Source: CAVRQM01 sp965246915 (lineage in GTDB: Bacteria > Pseudomonadota > Alphaproteobacteria > Acetobacterales > Acetobacteraceae). From it: a DNA stretch of 64,000 nucleotides. Each line of letters opens with the position of its first letter. Position 1 is the first letter of the stretch. Below are positions 1-8,048 of the stretch, in pieces. The notes below the pieces were generated by a model. That model had not been told where the DNA came from. It worked only from the letters and a program-made list of their open reading frames with translations, and searched no databases. Where the stretch lies: the NCBI GenBank assembly GCA_965246915.1, contig CBDFGB010000033.1, positions 248,001 through 312,000 of the forward strand, given 5' to 3'. Position numbers and translations under genes: made by a program.

Positions 1-398
1 TCGCCGACAAGTATTTTGGTTTTGATGATGCACTCTACGCCGCGGTTCGGCTGCTCGGCGTGGTCGCCCGGATGGAGGGCAGCGTGTCGAGCTTTCGCGC
101 GTCGCTGCCTGCCACCGAGACCACGCCGGAGCTGCGCTTTTCGTGCGACGAGACCAGGAAGTTCGGTGTCGTTTCCGAAGTCGCCGCGCGGCTGTCACAG
201 GCAGGTGCAGAGGTTGCCACTATCGATGGCGTGCGCGTCCGGACGGATGACGGCTGGTGGATGCTGCGGGCGTCTAACACGCAGGCCGCGCTGACCGCCC
301 GGTGCGAAGCCAGCAGCGCGGCGGGCTTGGCAAGACTTAAGGCTGCCTTGGTTGATGAGCTTGCTAAATCGGGCGTGAGCGCACCTATTTTCGCCTAA
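1..398 (+). CDS. Phosphomannomutase/phosphoglucomutase, C-terminal part (partial)
   Basis: The gene runs in from before the window, and only about the last 130 residues are visible. The visible part has the C-terminal features of the alpha-D-phosphohexomutase family: a FGFDDALYA stretch and the phosphate-binding signature RASNTQAALTARCEA near the end, where the substrate phosphate is held. Family members interconvert mannose-6-P/mannose-1-P or glucose-6-P/glucose-1-P for polysaccharide and lipopolysaccharide precursors in the cytoplasm. The catalytic phosphoserine region lies outside the window, so the choice between manB/algC-type and pgm-type specificity is open. The stop codon lies only 4 bases from the end of the convergent small gene at 403-564. 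Confidence 0.85.
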   Translation, partial: ADKYFGFDDALYAAVRLLGVVARMEGSVSSFRASLPATETTPELRFSCDETRKFGVVSEVAARLSQAGAEVATIDGVRVRTDDGWWMLRASNTQAALTARCEASSAAGLARLKAALVDELAKSGVSAPIFA

Positions 399-402
399 TA
401 TC

Positions 403-564
403 TTAGGCTCTCGTCAGGATCGGCGGAGGTAGGTCGCCCGGCACCTGACCGGGCAGCGGCTCTGGCGGCAGCTCGGCCGGGATCGGCGGCAGATCCGGCC
501 CGGGCGGCGGCCTCGGCGGGCCGCCAGGATACTCCGGAGGGAGAACGGGTGGCAGGTCGCTCAT
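403..564 (-). CDS. Small proline-rich protein, 53 aa
   Basis: A 53-residue protein begins MSDLPPVLPPEYPGGP and is more than one third proline, with repeated PPxxPPE/LPP units and no hydrophobic segment. The start is chosen because a perfect AAGGAGG Shine-Dalgarno sequence sits about 6 bases upstream of the ATG; few genes in this window have one this good. It converges on the mutase gene and lies just downstream of the hpnL-like gene on the same strand (19 bp gap), so it may be cotranscribed with it. I do not recognise the family. A polyproline peptide this dense would be expected to need elongation factor P for efficient translation. The function is unknown. Confidence 0.6.
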   Translation of the reverse strand: MSDLPPVLPPEYPGGPPRPPPGPDLPPIPAELPPEPLPGQVPGDLPPPILTRA

Positions 565-583
565 CTTCGCCTCCTTGGGAACG

Positions 584-1552
584 TTAAAGGTCGGAGCGCG
601 CAACTCTTGCCCGGGTTCCCCGCACGCCTGACCATTGCCATGCCAGCAAACCGCCGACCCCGACCGTGACCTCCCGCACCCGCTTGACCATCGACAGCGC
701 AATGGCGGTCTCCGCCGGGATCCCGAACAGAGCCGCGACCGCCACAAAACCCGCTTCCTGGACGCCGAGCGCCCCTGGTACTGCGAAGCCCACGCTGCGC
801 GCCGCCATACCGAGGCTCTCGATCACGAACGCCGCGGCCATCAACGGCGCGGCACCCATCGCATACAGGGCGAGATAGGTTTCTCCGACGCCAATCGCCC
901 AGGCGAGCAGGTGCCAGGCGGTCGACAGTATGAAACCGCGACGGTGCCGCGCGAGACGCATCGTCTCCTCGTGCAGCCCGCGCAGCGCATCGCCGCCGAA
1001 TTTTCCGGCGATGGCCTCGATGACCCGCAGCAAGCCAAATCGCTGCGCCAGAATGAATCCCGCCACGCCCGCGATCAGCAATGCAACGCTGCCGGACAGC
1101 AGCGGCAACCACGAATGATCGGCGATCAGCGTGGCCGCCACGGCAATACCCGCAAGGGTGAAGATCGCCTGGCTCGCCGCTTCGGCCGTGATGTCGAGGA
1201 CCGTTCCGGCTCCGGCGCGTGCGATCGGCAGCCCCGCCTGCTCGAGCAGCCGGACCCCCGCAATGTTGCCCCCGATCTGCGCGACCGGCAGCATGGAGTT
1301 GATAGCCTCGCGGATCCAACGGATGCGCCACCAGTGCAGGACCCCCGGTCGGTCCGCCTCGGTCACCACCCGCCAGGCTTCGCCTGAAATGAACAGCTGC
1401 ACGGCATGCAACAGCAGGGTTGCCGGAATAGCCCAGCCGGCGCGAAATACTTCCCGGCCGATCGCCGCGGCGCCGGCCCAACCGATGATCCCGATCGCGG
1501 CCGCGCCGCCGAGCAACAGCAGCAGGCGGGTCAAGCGGGATGCGGTCGGCAT
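584..1552 (-). CDS. hpnL: HpnL-like integral membrane protein (flippase-like/LPG-synthase TM superfamily)
   Basis: A 322-residue, strongly hydrophobic protein with about seven to eight predicted membrane segments. It resembles the lysylphosphatidylglycerol-synthase transmembrane superfamily and in particular HpnL, a putative membrane protein often encoded near hopanoid genes. Recognisable features are the ESLGMAARSVGFAVPGALG segment and the C-terminal KRVREVTVGVGGLLAWQW tail. No squalene-hopene cyclase or other hpn gene is in view, so the hopanoid link rests on family resemblance only. It is divergent from cysS with a 54-base shared intergenic space. The start at 1552 leaves a short polar N-terminus before the first membrane helix. 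A generic flippase-like membrane protein is the alternative. Confidence 0.7.
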   Translation of the reverse strand: MPTASRLTRLLLLLGGAAAIGIIGWAGAAAIGREVFRAGWAIPATLLLHAVQLFISGEAWRVVTEADRPGVLHWWRIRWIREAINSMLPVAQIGGNIAGVRLLEQAGLPIARAGAGTVLDITAEAASQAIFTLAGIAVAATLIADHSWLPLLSGSVALLIAGVAGFILAQRFGLLRVIEAIAGKFGGDALRGLHEETMRLARHRRGFILSTAWHLLAWAIGVGETYLALYAMGAAPLMAAAFVIESLGMAARSVGFAVPGALGVQEAGFVAVAALFGIPAETAIALSMVKRVREVTVGVGGLLAWQWSGVRGTRARVARSDL

Positions 1553-1606
1553 CTGGCGAGTAGGCGCGGGCCTGGACGCCTGTCAAACTCTGGTCGACAA
1601 CGTCGC

Positions 1607-2950
1607 ATGACCCTGTTTCTGCACGACAGCCGCGTTCGCAAGCGCGTGGCGTTCACGCCGGCGGATCCGACCCATGTCGGCCTCTATGCGTGCGGGCCGA
1701 CAGTCTACAACCGAGCGCATTTGGGCAACGCGCGTGCCGTCGTGGTGGTCGATGTGCTGGTGCGGCTGCTGCGAACGCTGTTCCCACGCGTGACGCATGT
1801 CCGGAACATCACCGACATCGACGACAAGATCAACGCACGCAGCCTGGAGACCGGCGAGTCGATCGCCGCGATCACCGTCCGCACCACGGCCGACTTCCAT
1901 GCGGACATGGCGGCACTCGGCGCGCTGCCGCCGGACATCGAACCGCGCGCGACCGCCCATGTCGCCGAGATGATCGATCTCATCGGGCGGCTGATCGCCA
2001 GCAGCCATGCATACGAATCACAGGGCCATGTGCTGTTCCAGGTCTCCCGCTTCGCCGAGTATGGCGCGTTCTCGGGCCGCAGCCCCGATGAGTTGCTCGC
2101 GGGGGCGAGGGTGGACGTAGCACCCTACAAGCGTGGACCGGGTGACTTCGTACTCTGGAAACCCTCCGCGCCGGGGATTCCGGGCTGGGACAGTCCTTGG
2201 GGGCGCGGCCGCCCGGGTTGGCACATCGAGTGCAGCGCGATGGCCTGGCGCTATCTTGGCGAGAATTTCGACCTCCACACCGGCGGGCAGGATCTCATCT
2301 TCCCGCATCACGAGAACGAGGTTGCGCAGTCATGCTGCGCGTTTCCAGGCAGCGTCTTCGCGCGGCACTGGATCCACAATGGCATGCTGCGGATCGATGG
2401 CGAGAAGATGAGCAAGAGCCTGGGCAATTTCAGCACGGTGCGTGATGTGCTGGACCAAGCGCCGGGCGAGGCGATCCGTCTGCTGCTGCTGCGCACCCAC
2501 TACCGCGCGCCGCTGGAGTTTTCCGAGGCGGCGCTCGCCGAGGCACGTGGCGAGTTGGACCGCTGGTACCGCGCGCTGTCCCGGGCGCCGATGGCACTCG
2601 ATCCGGACGTGCCGGAGCCGGTGGTGACCGCACTATGCGACGATCTCAACACCCCGCGCGCCATCGCCGCTCTTCATGTACTGGCCGATGCGGCGATCGC
2701 CGGCGACGGGGCGGCGGCGGCTGGGATGCGTGCGGCGGGGCGGCTGCTAGGGATTTTGCAGGCTGATCCGCAGACATGGTTCCACGCCGGCGCGGACGAT
2801 GGGGCTGCAATCGAAGCTGCCATAGCCGACCGTCTGGCGGCCCGAAAGGCTCGCGACTTCGCCCGCGCGGACGCCATTCGCGACGAATTGGTCGGGCGCG
2901 GCGTTCTGCTGGAGGATGGGCCAGGCGGCACGACATGGCGCAGGGCGTGA
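1607..2950 (+). CDS. cysS: Cysteinyl-tRNA synthetase
   Basis: Class I aminoacyl-tRNA synthetase that charges tRNA-Cys in the cytoplasm. It has 447 residues, close to the family norm. The CGPTVYN motif (Cys29 is a zinc ligand), the HIGH-type motif HLGN (38-41) and KMSKS near residue 267 are all present. The IECSAMAW (near 208) and FPHHENE segments supply further zinc and active-site residues. The ATG at 1607 was chosen over longer in-frame options because it places MTLFLHDSRVRKR directly before the conserved core. It overlaps trmJ by 16 bases and so probably forms an operon with it. The tail ARADAIRDELVGRGVLLED is the normal C-terminal anticodon-recognition end. Confidence 0.97.
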   Translation: MTLFLHDSRVRKRVAFTPADPTHVGLYACGPTVYNRAHLGNARAVVVVDVLVRLLRTLFPRVTHVRNITDIDDKINARSLETGESIAAITVRTTADFHADMAALGALPPDIEPRATAHVAEMIDLIGRLIASSHAYESQGHVLFQVSRFAEYGAFSGRSPDELLAGARVDVAPYKRGPGDFVLWKPSAPGIPGWDSPWGRGRPGWHIECSAMAWRYLGENFDLHTGGQDLIFPHHENEVAQSCCAFPGSVFARHWIHNGMLRIDGEKMSKSLGNFSTVRDVLDQAPGEAIRLLLLRTHYRAPLEFSEAALAEARGELDRWYRALSRAPMALDPDVPEPVVTALCDDLNTPRAIAALHVLADAAIAGDGAAAAGMRAAGRLLGILQADPQTWFHAGADDGAAIEAAIADRLAARKARDFARADAIRDELVGRGVLLEDGPGGTTWRRA

Positions 2951-3738
2951 CGGGTCGTGACGGCGGGGCCGATATTGGCCCGATCGGAAACAGCCCGACC
3001 GTGATCTTGGTTCGACCGCAATTGGCCGACAACATTGGTGCCGTCGCCCGCGCCATGGCCAATGGTGGGCTGTTCGACCTCCGCCTCGTTGCCCCCCGCG
3101 ACGGCTGGCCCCAGGAGCATGCCTGGCGTATGGCCTCTGGCGCCGACCGGATTCTTGACGTTGCCCCGGTCTTCGCAACCGTCGCCGAGGCTACGGCCGA
3201 TTTGCATCACGTCCTGGCCACGTGTCCGCGACCCCGCCACGTCGTCAAGCCGGTGCTGACCGCCCGCGGGGCGGCGGCCGAACTCCGCGCGATCTGTGGC
3301 CGGGGACTGCGCGCGGGCATCCTGTTCGGACCGGAGCGGGCGGGCCTTGACAACGACGACATGGCCGCGGCCGACATGCTGGTGCGATTCCCGCTCAATC
3401 CGGCGTTCATGAGCCTGAACCTCGCGCAAGCCGTGATGGTGGTCGCTTACGAATGGTGGACCGCGGCCAACGAGACGCCGCCGCGCGCGTTGATGACCAA
3501 CGAGAGCAGGGTCGCGACCAAGGCGGAACTCGATGGTCTGCTCGACCATCTGGTCGCCGAACTCGATGCGTGCGGCTTCCTGTCAAATCTGCCGAAGCGG
3601 CCGGGCATGGTCCGCAACCTCCGCCACTTCCTGCAACGTGGCGAAGCGACGGAACAGGAGCTGCGCACCCTGCACGGCGTGGTGACGGAATTGTCGCTCG
3701 GCCGCCGGACGCGCGGGCGTGACGAGGACGCCGCATGA
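2935..3738 (+). CDS. trmJ: tRNA (Cm32/Um32) methyltransferase TrmJ-like (SPOUT family)
   Basis: A 267-residue SPOUT-fold RNA 2'-O-methyltransferase. The N-terminal motif VRPQLADNIGAVARAMANGG, the central GILFGPERAGLDNDD and the knot motif FPLNPAFMSLNLAQAV define the TrmH/SpoU fold. The extra C-terminal helical region (KRPGMVRNLRHFLQRGEATEQE) is typical of TrmJ, which methylates ribose 32 of the tRNA anticodon loop using S-adenosylmethionine. The start overlaps the end of cysS by 16 bases and the stop overlaps the amidase start as ATGA, so the three genes look translationally coupled. Pairing with cysS makes sense as tRNA metabolism. Confidence 0.88.
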   Translation: MAQGVTGRDGGADIGPIGNSPTVILVRPQLADNIGAVARAMANGGLFDLRLVAPRDGWPQEHAWRMASGADRILDVAPVFATVAEATADLHHVLATCPRPRHVVKPVLTARGAAAELRAICGRGLRAGILFGPERAGLDNDDMAAADMLVRFPLNPAFMSLNLAQAVMVVAYEWWTAANETPPRALMTNESRVATKAELDGLLDHLVAELDACGFLSNLPKRPGMVRNLRHFLQRGEATEQELRTLHGVVTELSLGRRTRGRDEDAA

Positions 3739-5138
3739 GCGACCCGACCCTGCTGACCGCCGAGGAACTTTCCGGGCATTTCGCGAGAAGGATGCTAAGT
3801 CCGGTCGAGGCGCTGCAGGCGGTTACCGCCCGAATTTCGCGGCACAACCCGAGTATAAACGCCCTTGCGATACTCGATCCCCGCGCGAAGCAGGCGGCGG
3901 GCGAAAGCGAAGCACGCTGGGCTGCGGGCCGGCCGTTGTCGCTGCTTGATGGTGTGCCAGTGACGATCAAAGACCTTATCGACGTCGCAGGATTGCCAAC
4001 GCGGCGAGGCAGCCGCTTGACCGAGGCAATGCCGGTCGCCGATGACGCGCCGATCACGACGGCATTGCGGCTGGCCGGCGCGGTCATCGTCGGCAAGACC
4101 ACGACGACCGAATACGGCTGGAAGACACCGGGAGACTGTCCTCTGCACGGCATCACGCGCAATCCGTGGAACGAACAGCTTACGGCCGGTGGATCCTCCT
4201 CTGGCGCGGCCGCGGCGGCGGCGGCTTGTTTTGGGCCATTGCATGTCGGCACCGATGCCGGTGGGTCGATCCGCATCCCGGCGGCTTGGTGCGGGGTGGT
4301 CGGGCTGAAGCCAACATTCGGGCGGGTGCCGCAATGGCCGCTCGGGGCGTTCGGAGCGGTGGCGGTCGCTGGGCCGATCACCCGGACGGTGGGTGATGCC
4401 GCGGTGCTGCTCGGCGCTATCGGCCGTTTCGACCTGCGCGATCCGTATTGCCTGCCGGACGACGCGCGCGACTGGCGAGCGGGGATCGATGCTGGCGTAT
4501 CGGGTCTGCGCATTGCCGTGCTGCGCGCGCCTGGGTTCGAGGCACCGGTCGAGTGGGACAGCATCGCCGCCGTCGAAGACGCAGCCGGCGTGCTGATCGC
4601 CGCCGGCGGGGAAGTCGAACAGGTGGATCTCGAACTGCCCGATACGCGGGCGATTTTCTCGCGCATCTGGGGGGCAGCGTTGGGCGGTTTGGTCGAAAAA
4701 GTGCCGGAGATGCGCCGGCACATGCTCGACCAGGGTCTGCTGACAGTCGCGTCTGGTACTGCAAGCGCGACGGCGGTCGATATGCTGGAAGCCGAAGCGC
4801 TGCGGATTGCGGCCGCCCACGCGATGGCGCGGTTGCATCAGAAATTCGACGTGGTGCTGTGCCCGACGGTCCCGAACGGCCCGATGCCTACCGATGAGAA
4901 GCTGGCCGATCCCGCCGAGGCACTGTGGACGCGCTGGGCCCCGTGGACCTTTCTGTTTAACCTCTCACGCCAGCCGGCGATCACGGTGCCGATCGGGTTT
5001 TCGGGCAACGGGATGCCGCGATCGGTGCAGTTCGCCGCCGCGATGTATCGCGACGATCTTGTGCTGCGGGCGGCGCGGACGATCGAGGCGGCCCGCCCCG
5101 GGTCGGTGCCTGATCTCGGTGCCGAACGAGGTCGCTAA
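3735..5138 (+). CDS. Amidase (amidase-signature family)
   Basis: A 467-residue amidase-signature hydrolase that cleaves carboxylic amides. The Ser-cisSer-Lys triad is visible: Lys79 in VTIKD, the cis-Ser in GGSSSG (about 153-154) and nucleophile Ser177 in TDAGGSIRIPA. The spacing matches that of characterised family members. There is no GatB or GatC neighbour, and the protein lacks features that would mark it as GatA, so it is more likely a stand-alone amidase acting on small amides or amino-acid derivatives. It overlaps trmJ by 4 bases (ATGA). Its stop codon is immediately followed, on the other strand, by a VapC-like remnant. The substrate is not predictable. Confidence 0.88.
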   Translation: MSDPTLLTAEELSGHFARRMLSPVEALQAVTARISRHNPSINALAILDPRAKQAAGESEARWAAGRPLSLLDGVPVTIKDLIDVAGLPTRRGSRLTEAMPVADDAPITTALRLAGAVIVGKTTTTEYGWKTPGDCPLHGITRNPWNEQLTAGGSSSGAAAAAAACFGPLHVGTDAGGSIRIPAAWCGVVGLKPTFGRVPQWPLGAFGAVAVAGPITRTVGDAAVLLGAIGRFDLRDPYCLPDDARDWRAGIDAGVSGLRIAVLRAPGFEAPVEWDSIAAVEDAAGVLIAAGGEVEQVDLELPDTRAIFSRIWGAALGGLVEKVPEMRRHMLDQGLLTVASGTASATAVDMLEAEALRIAAAHAMARLHQKFDVVLCPTVPNGPMPTDEKLADPAEALWTRWAPWTFLFNLSRQPAITVPIGFSGNGMPRSVQFAAAMYRDDLVLRAARTIEAARPGSVPDLGAERGR

Positions 5139-5282
5139 TCAGGCGGTGGCGATGTCCGCACTGTTGAAATCGGTGCCCCTGAACAGAAACGACACGCCGT
5201 CCGCCTTCGCCGCCGCGTATGCGAAACAGTCCGCGAAATTGAGTGGTGCCGGATGGCCGTGCCCTTTGCCGAAGCGTGCTTG
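5139..5282 (-). pseudogene. Remnant of a VapC-type PIN-domain toxin (C-terminal about 47 residues)
   Basis: Read on the minus strand, this piece encodes RFGKG...HPAPLNFADCFAYAAA followed by KADGVSFLFRGTDFNSADI and then a TGA stop. This closely follows the C-terminal half of VapC PIN-domain ribonucleases, whose usual text is NFGDCFAYALAK...LLFKGDDFSKTDI, including the conserved acidic metal-binding Asp in the DCFAYA motif. Upstream in the same frame the reading is arginine-rich and unlike a PIN domain, the first catalytic Asp region is absent, and no VapB antitoxin is next to it. I read it as a truncated toxin gene left after deletion. The end at 5282 is approximate. Confidence 0.75.
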
Positions 5283-5406
5283 GCTGTTTCCGTGTAGACG
5301 ATAAGGCTGCACGTGGAGATGCCCTACCGACAAGCGCCGTATAGGGCTTGCGCTCGTTCGGACGGCCAAGGATGCTCCGCCCGCCGCCGCGATACGGGAG
5401 GATAAG
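5283..5406. other. Short intergenic stretch upstream of the xylitol-dehydrogenase-like gene
   Basis: Apart from the Shine-Dalgarno GGGAGG at 5396-5401, five bases before the ATG at 5407, I see no further gene. Any promoter for the dehydrogenase-lactonase pair should lie here, but no clear -35/-10 pair stands out. Confidence 0.4.
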
Positions 5407-6447
5407 ATGCCACGCGCCCTGGTTCTGGAACGCAAACACGAGCTGACCCTGCGCGACATCGAAATCCCGCATGCCCTTAAGCCCGGGGACGTGCGCGTGC
5501 GCGTCGGCACGGTCGGAGTCTGCGGCAGCGACGTCCACTACTACACCCACGGTAGAATTGGCCCGTTCGTGGTGAATGCGCCGATGGTTCTCGGGCACGA
5601 GGCCTCCGGAACAGTGGTCGAAGTCGGTGCCGAGGTGGGCAATCTGGCCGTCGGCGATCGGGTCTGCATGGAGCCGGGCATCCCCGATCCGACCAGCCGC
5701 GCCAGCAAACTCGGCATCTACAACGTCGATCCGGCGGTGACTTTCTGGGCCACGCCGCCGATCCATGGCTGCCTCACGCCCGAGGTCGTTCATCCCGCCG
5801 CGTTCACCTATCGCCTGCCGGACAACGTGAGCTTCGCCGAGGGCGCGATGGTCGAACCGTTTGCGATCGGCATGCAGTCCGCTTTGCGCGCGCGGATCAA
5901 GCCGGGTGATGTCGGGATGGTGACCGGGTGCGGCCCCATCGGCATCATGGTGGCGCTCGCCGCACTCGCCGGTGGTTGTTCGCGTGTGTTCATCAGCGAT
6001 CTGGTCGACGAGAAACTGGCCATCGCCGGCGCCTATGCGGGCATCGTTCCGGTCAACATCCGCCGCGAGAACATCGTCGAGCGTATCAAGACGGAGACCG
6101 CCGGTTGGGGGGCGGACGTGGTGTTCGAGGCGAGCGGGTCTCCGCGGGTCTACGAAAATCTTTTTCAGCTGGTTTGCCCCGGCGGCGCGGTGGTGCTGGT
6201 CGGCATGCCGGTCGATCCTGTGCCCTTCGACATCGTCTCGGCTCAGGCCAAGGAGGTCCGTATCGAGACAGTATTTCGATATGCGAATATATACGATCGG
6301 GCGATCGCGCTGATCGCGTCGGGTAAGGTCGATCTGAAACCGCTGATTTCGCGCACTTTCAGTTTTGACGACAGTGTCTCGGCATTCGAGTGCGCGGCAG
6401 AGGCGCACCCAACAGACGTGAAGATCCAGATCCATCTTGCGGACTAA
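5407..6447 (+). CDS. Zinc-dependent polyol dehydrogenase, xylitol/sorbitol dehydrogenase-like
   Basis: A 346-residue medium-chain dehydrogenase that oxidises a sugar alcohol to the ketose with NAD. The catalytic zinc ligands Cys39 (GVCGSDVH) and His64-Glu65 (GHEASG) are present, as is the Rossmann motif GCGPIG near 180. Overall it reads like bacterial xylitol (D-xylulose-forming) dehydrogenase. The four-cysteine structural-zinc lobe found in many relatives is replaced by GIPDPTSRASKLGIYNVDP (91-109), which contains no cysteine. A strong GGGAGG ribosome-binding site lies 5 bases upstream. The next gene, a sugar-lactonase-like amidohydrolase, starts 5 bases after its stop, so the two probably form an operon for carbohydrate oxidation. 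Confidence 0.87.
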   Translation: MPRALVLERKHELTLRDIEIPHALKPGDVRVRVGTVGVCGSDVHYYTHGRIGPFVVNAPMVLGHEASGTVVEVGAEVGNLAVGDRVCMEPGIPDPTSRASKLGIYNVDPAVTFWATPPIHGCLTPEVVHPAAFTYRLPDNVSFAEGAMVEPFAIGMQSALRARIKPGDVGMVTGCGPIGIMVALAALAGGCSRVFISDLVDEKLAIAGAYAGIVPVNIRRENIVERIKTETAGWGADVVFEASGSPRVYENLFQLVCPGGAVVLVGMPVDPVPFDIVSAQAKEVRIETVFRYANIYDRAIALIASGKVDLKPLISRTFSFDDSVSAFECAAEAHPTDVKIQIHLAD

Positions 6448-6452
6448 GCGCC

Positions 6453-7325
6453 GTGGATTTCCCGATCATCGATTCGCATGTGCATCTCTACGATCCGACG
6501 GTGCACAGCTATCCTTGGCTGCGCGGCATCGCAACGCTGGACCAGCCGAGCCTGATGGCTCGGTTCGACGCTGAACGCGGCGGGGTCGACGTCGAGGCCC
6601 TGGTATTCGTGGAAGTTGCGGTGGCACGTGGCCAGCACCTCGACGAGGCGGCGCGCGTTCAGGGTATCGCGGTGACTGACCGGCGCATCGGGGCGATCGT
6701 CGCGCACGCCCCGGTCGACAGGGGCGCCGCCGTCGAGGACGATCTCGTGCTCCTGCTGCGAAACCCCGCGCTGCGCGGCATACGCCGGCTGATACAAGGC
6801 GAGGTCGATCCGGGGATCTGCCTCGCCCCCGCGTTTGTCGACGGTGTGCGTGCGGTCGGCCGGCACGGCCTGCTGTTCGAAATCTGCGTCAAACATTGGG
6901 CGATGACGTTCGCCCTGGAACTCGTCCGACGCTGCCCCGACGTGACCTTCGTGCTCGACCACATTGGCAAACCCGGCATCGCCCTTGGATTGCGCGACCC
7001 GTGGTGGGGGCAGATGCGAGAGATGGCCGCTCTCCCGAACGTTATCTGCAAGCTGTCGGGCGTTATCACCGAGGCAGACCACGCGGCGTGGCGTGAGGCG
7101 ACTGTCGCGCCGTACGTCTCGCACACACTGGAATGTTTCGGGACCGACCGTACGATGTTCGGCAGCGATTGGCCGGTCTCCGAACTGACGCACCGCTACG
7201 CCGACTGGGTCGCCATCGTCGACCGGGCGTTGTCCGGCGTTGCCGAGGGGGGACGGCGCGCGGTGTTTCGCGACACCGCCGCGCGCGTCTACCGGCTCAG
7301 TTCCGCGGCGCCGCCAGTTCGATGA
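6453..7325 (+). CDS. Amidohydrolase-family sugar lactonase-like protein
   Basis: A 290-residue TIM-barrel metal-dependent hydrolase of the COG3618 type, which includes L-rhamnono- and L-fucono-lactonases and 2-pyrone-4,6-dicarboxylate lactonase. Visible markers are DSHVHLYDP at the N-terminus (metal-binding His9 and His11), a DHIGKPG loop and the C-terminal FGSDWPV with the conserved Asp. I chose the GTG at 6453 because the family normally begins only a few residues before the HxH motif and because it follows the dehydrogenase stop by 5 bases. Together the pair could oxidise a sugar or polyol and open the resulting lactone. The 3' end overlaps the convergent SapC gene by 29 bases. The substrate is unassigned. 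Confidence 0.82.
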   Translation: MDFPIIDSHVHLYDPTVHSYPWLRGIATLDQPSLMARFDAERGGVDVEALVFVEVAVARGQHLDEAARVQGIAVTDRRIGAIVAHAPVDRGAAVEDDLVLLLRNPALRGIRRLIQGEVDPGICLAPAFVDGVRAVGRHGLLFEICVKHWAMTFALELVRRCPDVTFVLDHIGKPGIALGLRDPWWGQMREMAALPNVICKLSGVITEADHAAWREATVAPYVSHTLECFGTDRTMFGSDWPVSELTHRYADWVAIVDRALSGVAEGGRRAVFRDTAARVYRLSSAAPPVR

Positions 7326-8025
7326 GCCGGCTCCAGCGCCCGGCCGAATGCAGGTGCGCATAGATCGCCGCCAGCCAGCCCAGCCGCCGCCACTCCAGGA
7401 ACGTCGCGTCGTCCAGCTCCGCCAGCTTCTCCGGCTTGACCAGCTTGAAGCCGCGAATGCGGGTCGAGCCGCCGGACGTAAAGCTCACCGTCGCTTCTTC
7501 CTCCTCCAGCAGCCCCGCCGCATCCAGCGCGCGCCCGAACGTGGCCGCCGCCGCCGCCGCCTCGCGGAACGCCGTGCAGAAGGCCACCGCGTCGTTCAGC
7601 GCCGCCGTCGGCCGCCCATCCTCGAACAGCCGCACGCCGTCCGGTGAAGTCAGCGCCTCGGCGTCCGGCTGCATGCCGACGAAGAGGGTCTTGGTCGCGG
7701 TGTCCTCGACGAACACAAACGGAAACGCACGAACGTAGGCCGGAATGTAGGCGTCCACGAGCCAGGTGCCGTTTTTCATGACGAACAGATTGCGCCCTTC
7801 GGTCAGTCCGAGCAGCACGACCGGCGTTGGCTCCGAGCCGGTGGTGAAGAGTACCGGATAGTGCTGGGCGGCGGCCTCCAGTTCGCTCAGCCCGAGCGGG
7901 ACCGATTGCGCCTCGGCGGCGAAGCCGAATCCTACATTTCGGTCAAGCGTCAGATCGGGCGTGACGGCAGGATTGACCCCTTCGACGCGGGTGAAGAACA
8001 GCGGCAGCGTCGGATGGTCGGACAT
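7297..8025 (-). CDS. SapC-family protein
   Basis: A 242-residue protein matching the SapC family, named after a Campylobacter S-layer-associated gene and widespread in proteobacteria without a firm biochemical role. Characteristic text includes FFTRVEGVNPAVTPDLTL near the start, HYPVLFT, RNLFVMKNGTWLVDAYIPAYVRAFPF and FVGMQPDAEAL. There is no signal peptide or membrane segment. The ATG at 8025 was chosen because GAGGAG sits about 6 bases upstream. The C-terminus overlaps the end of the convergent lactonase gene. It is followed at a short distance by the protease gene on the same strand (transcribed first). The function is unknown. Confidence 0.85.
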   Translation of the reverse strand: MSDHPTLPLFFTRVEGVNPAVTPDLTLDRNVGFGFAAEAQSVPLGLSELEAAAQHYPVLFTTGSEPTPVVLLGLTEGRNLFVMKNGTWLVDAYIPAYVRAFPFVFVEDTATKTLFVGMQPDAEALTSPDGVRLFEDGRPTAALNDAVAFCTAFREAAAAAATFGRALDAAGLLEEEEATVSFTSGGSTRIRGFKLVKPEKLAELDDATFLEWRRLGWLAAIYAHLHSAGRWSRLIELAAPRN

Positions 8026-8048
8026 GCGGGGCTCCTCGATCGATGCGT

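Noticed and set aside
3407..4723. Long open frame on the minus strand opposite trmJ and the amidase
   Set aside because: It is the antisense shadow of two well-supported genes in GC-rich DNA; its text is Arg/Ser/Pro-rich and resembles no family.
4981..6435. 484-codon minus-strand frame across the amidase end and the dehydrogenase
   Set aside because: Arg/Asp/His-rich antisense text with no motif. The short VapC-like piece is in another minus-strand frame and is reported separately.
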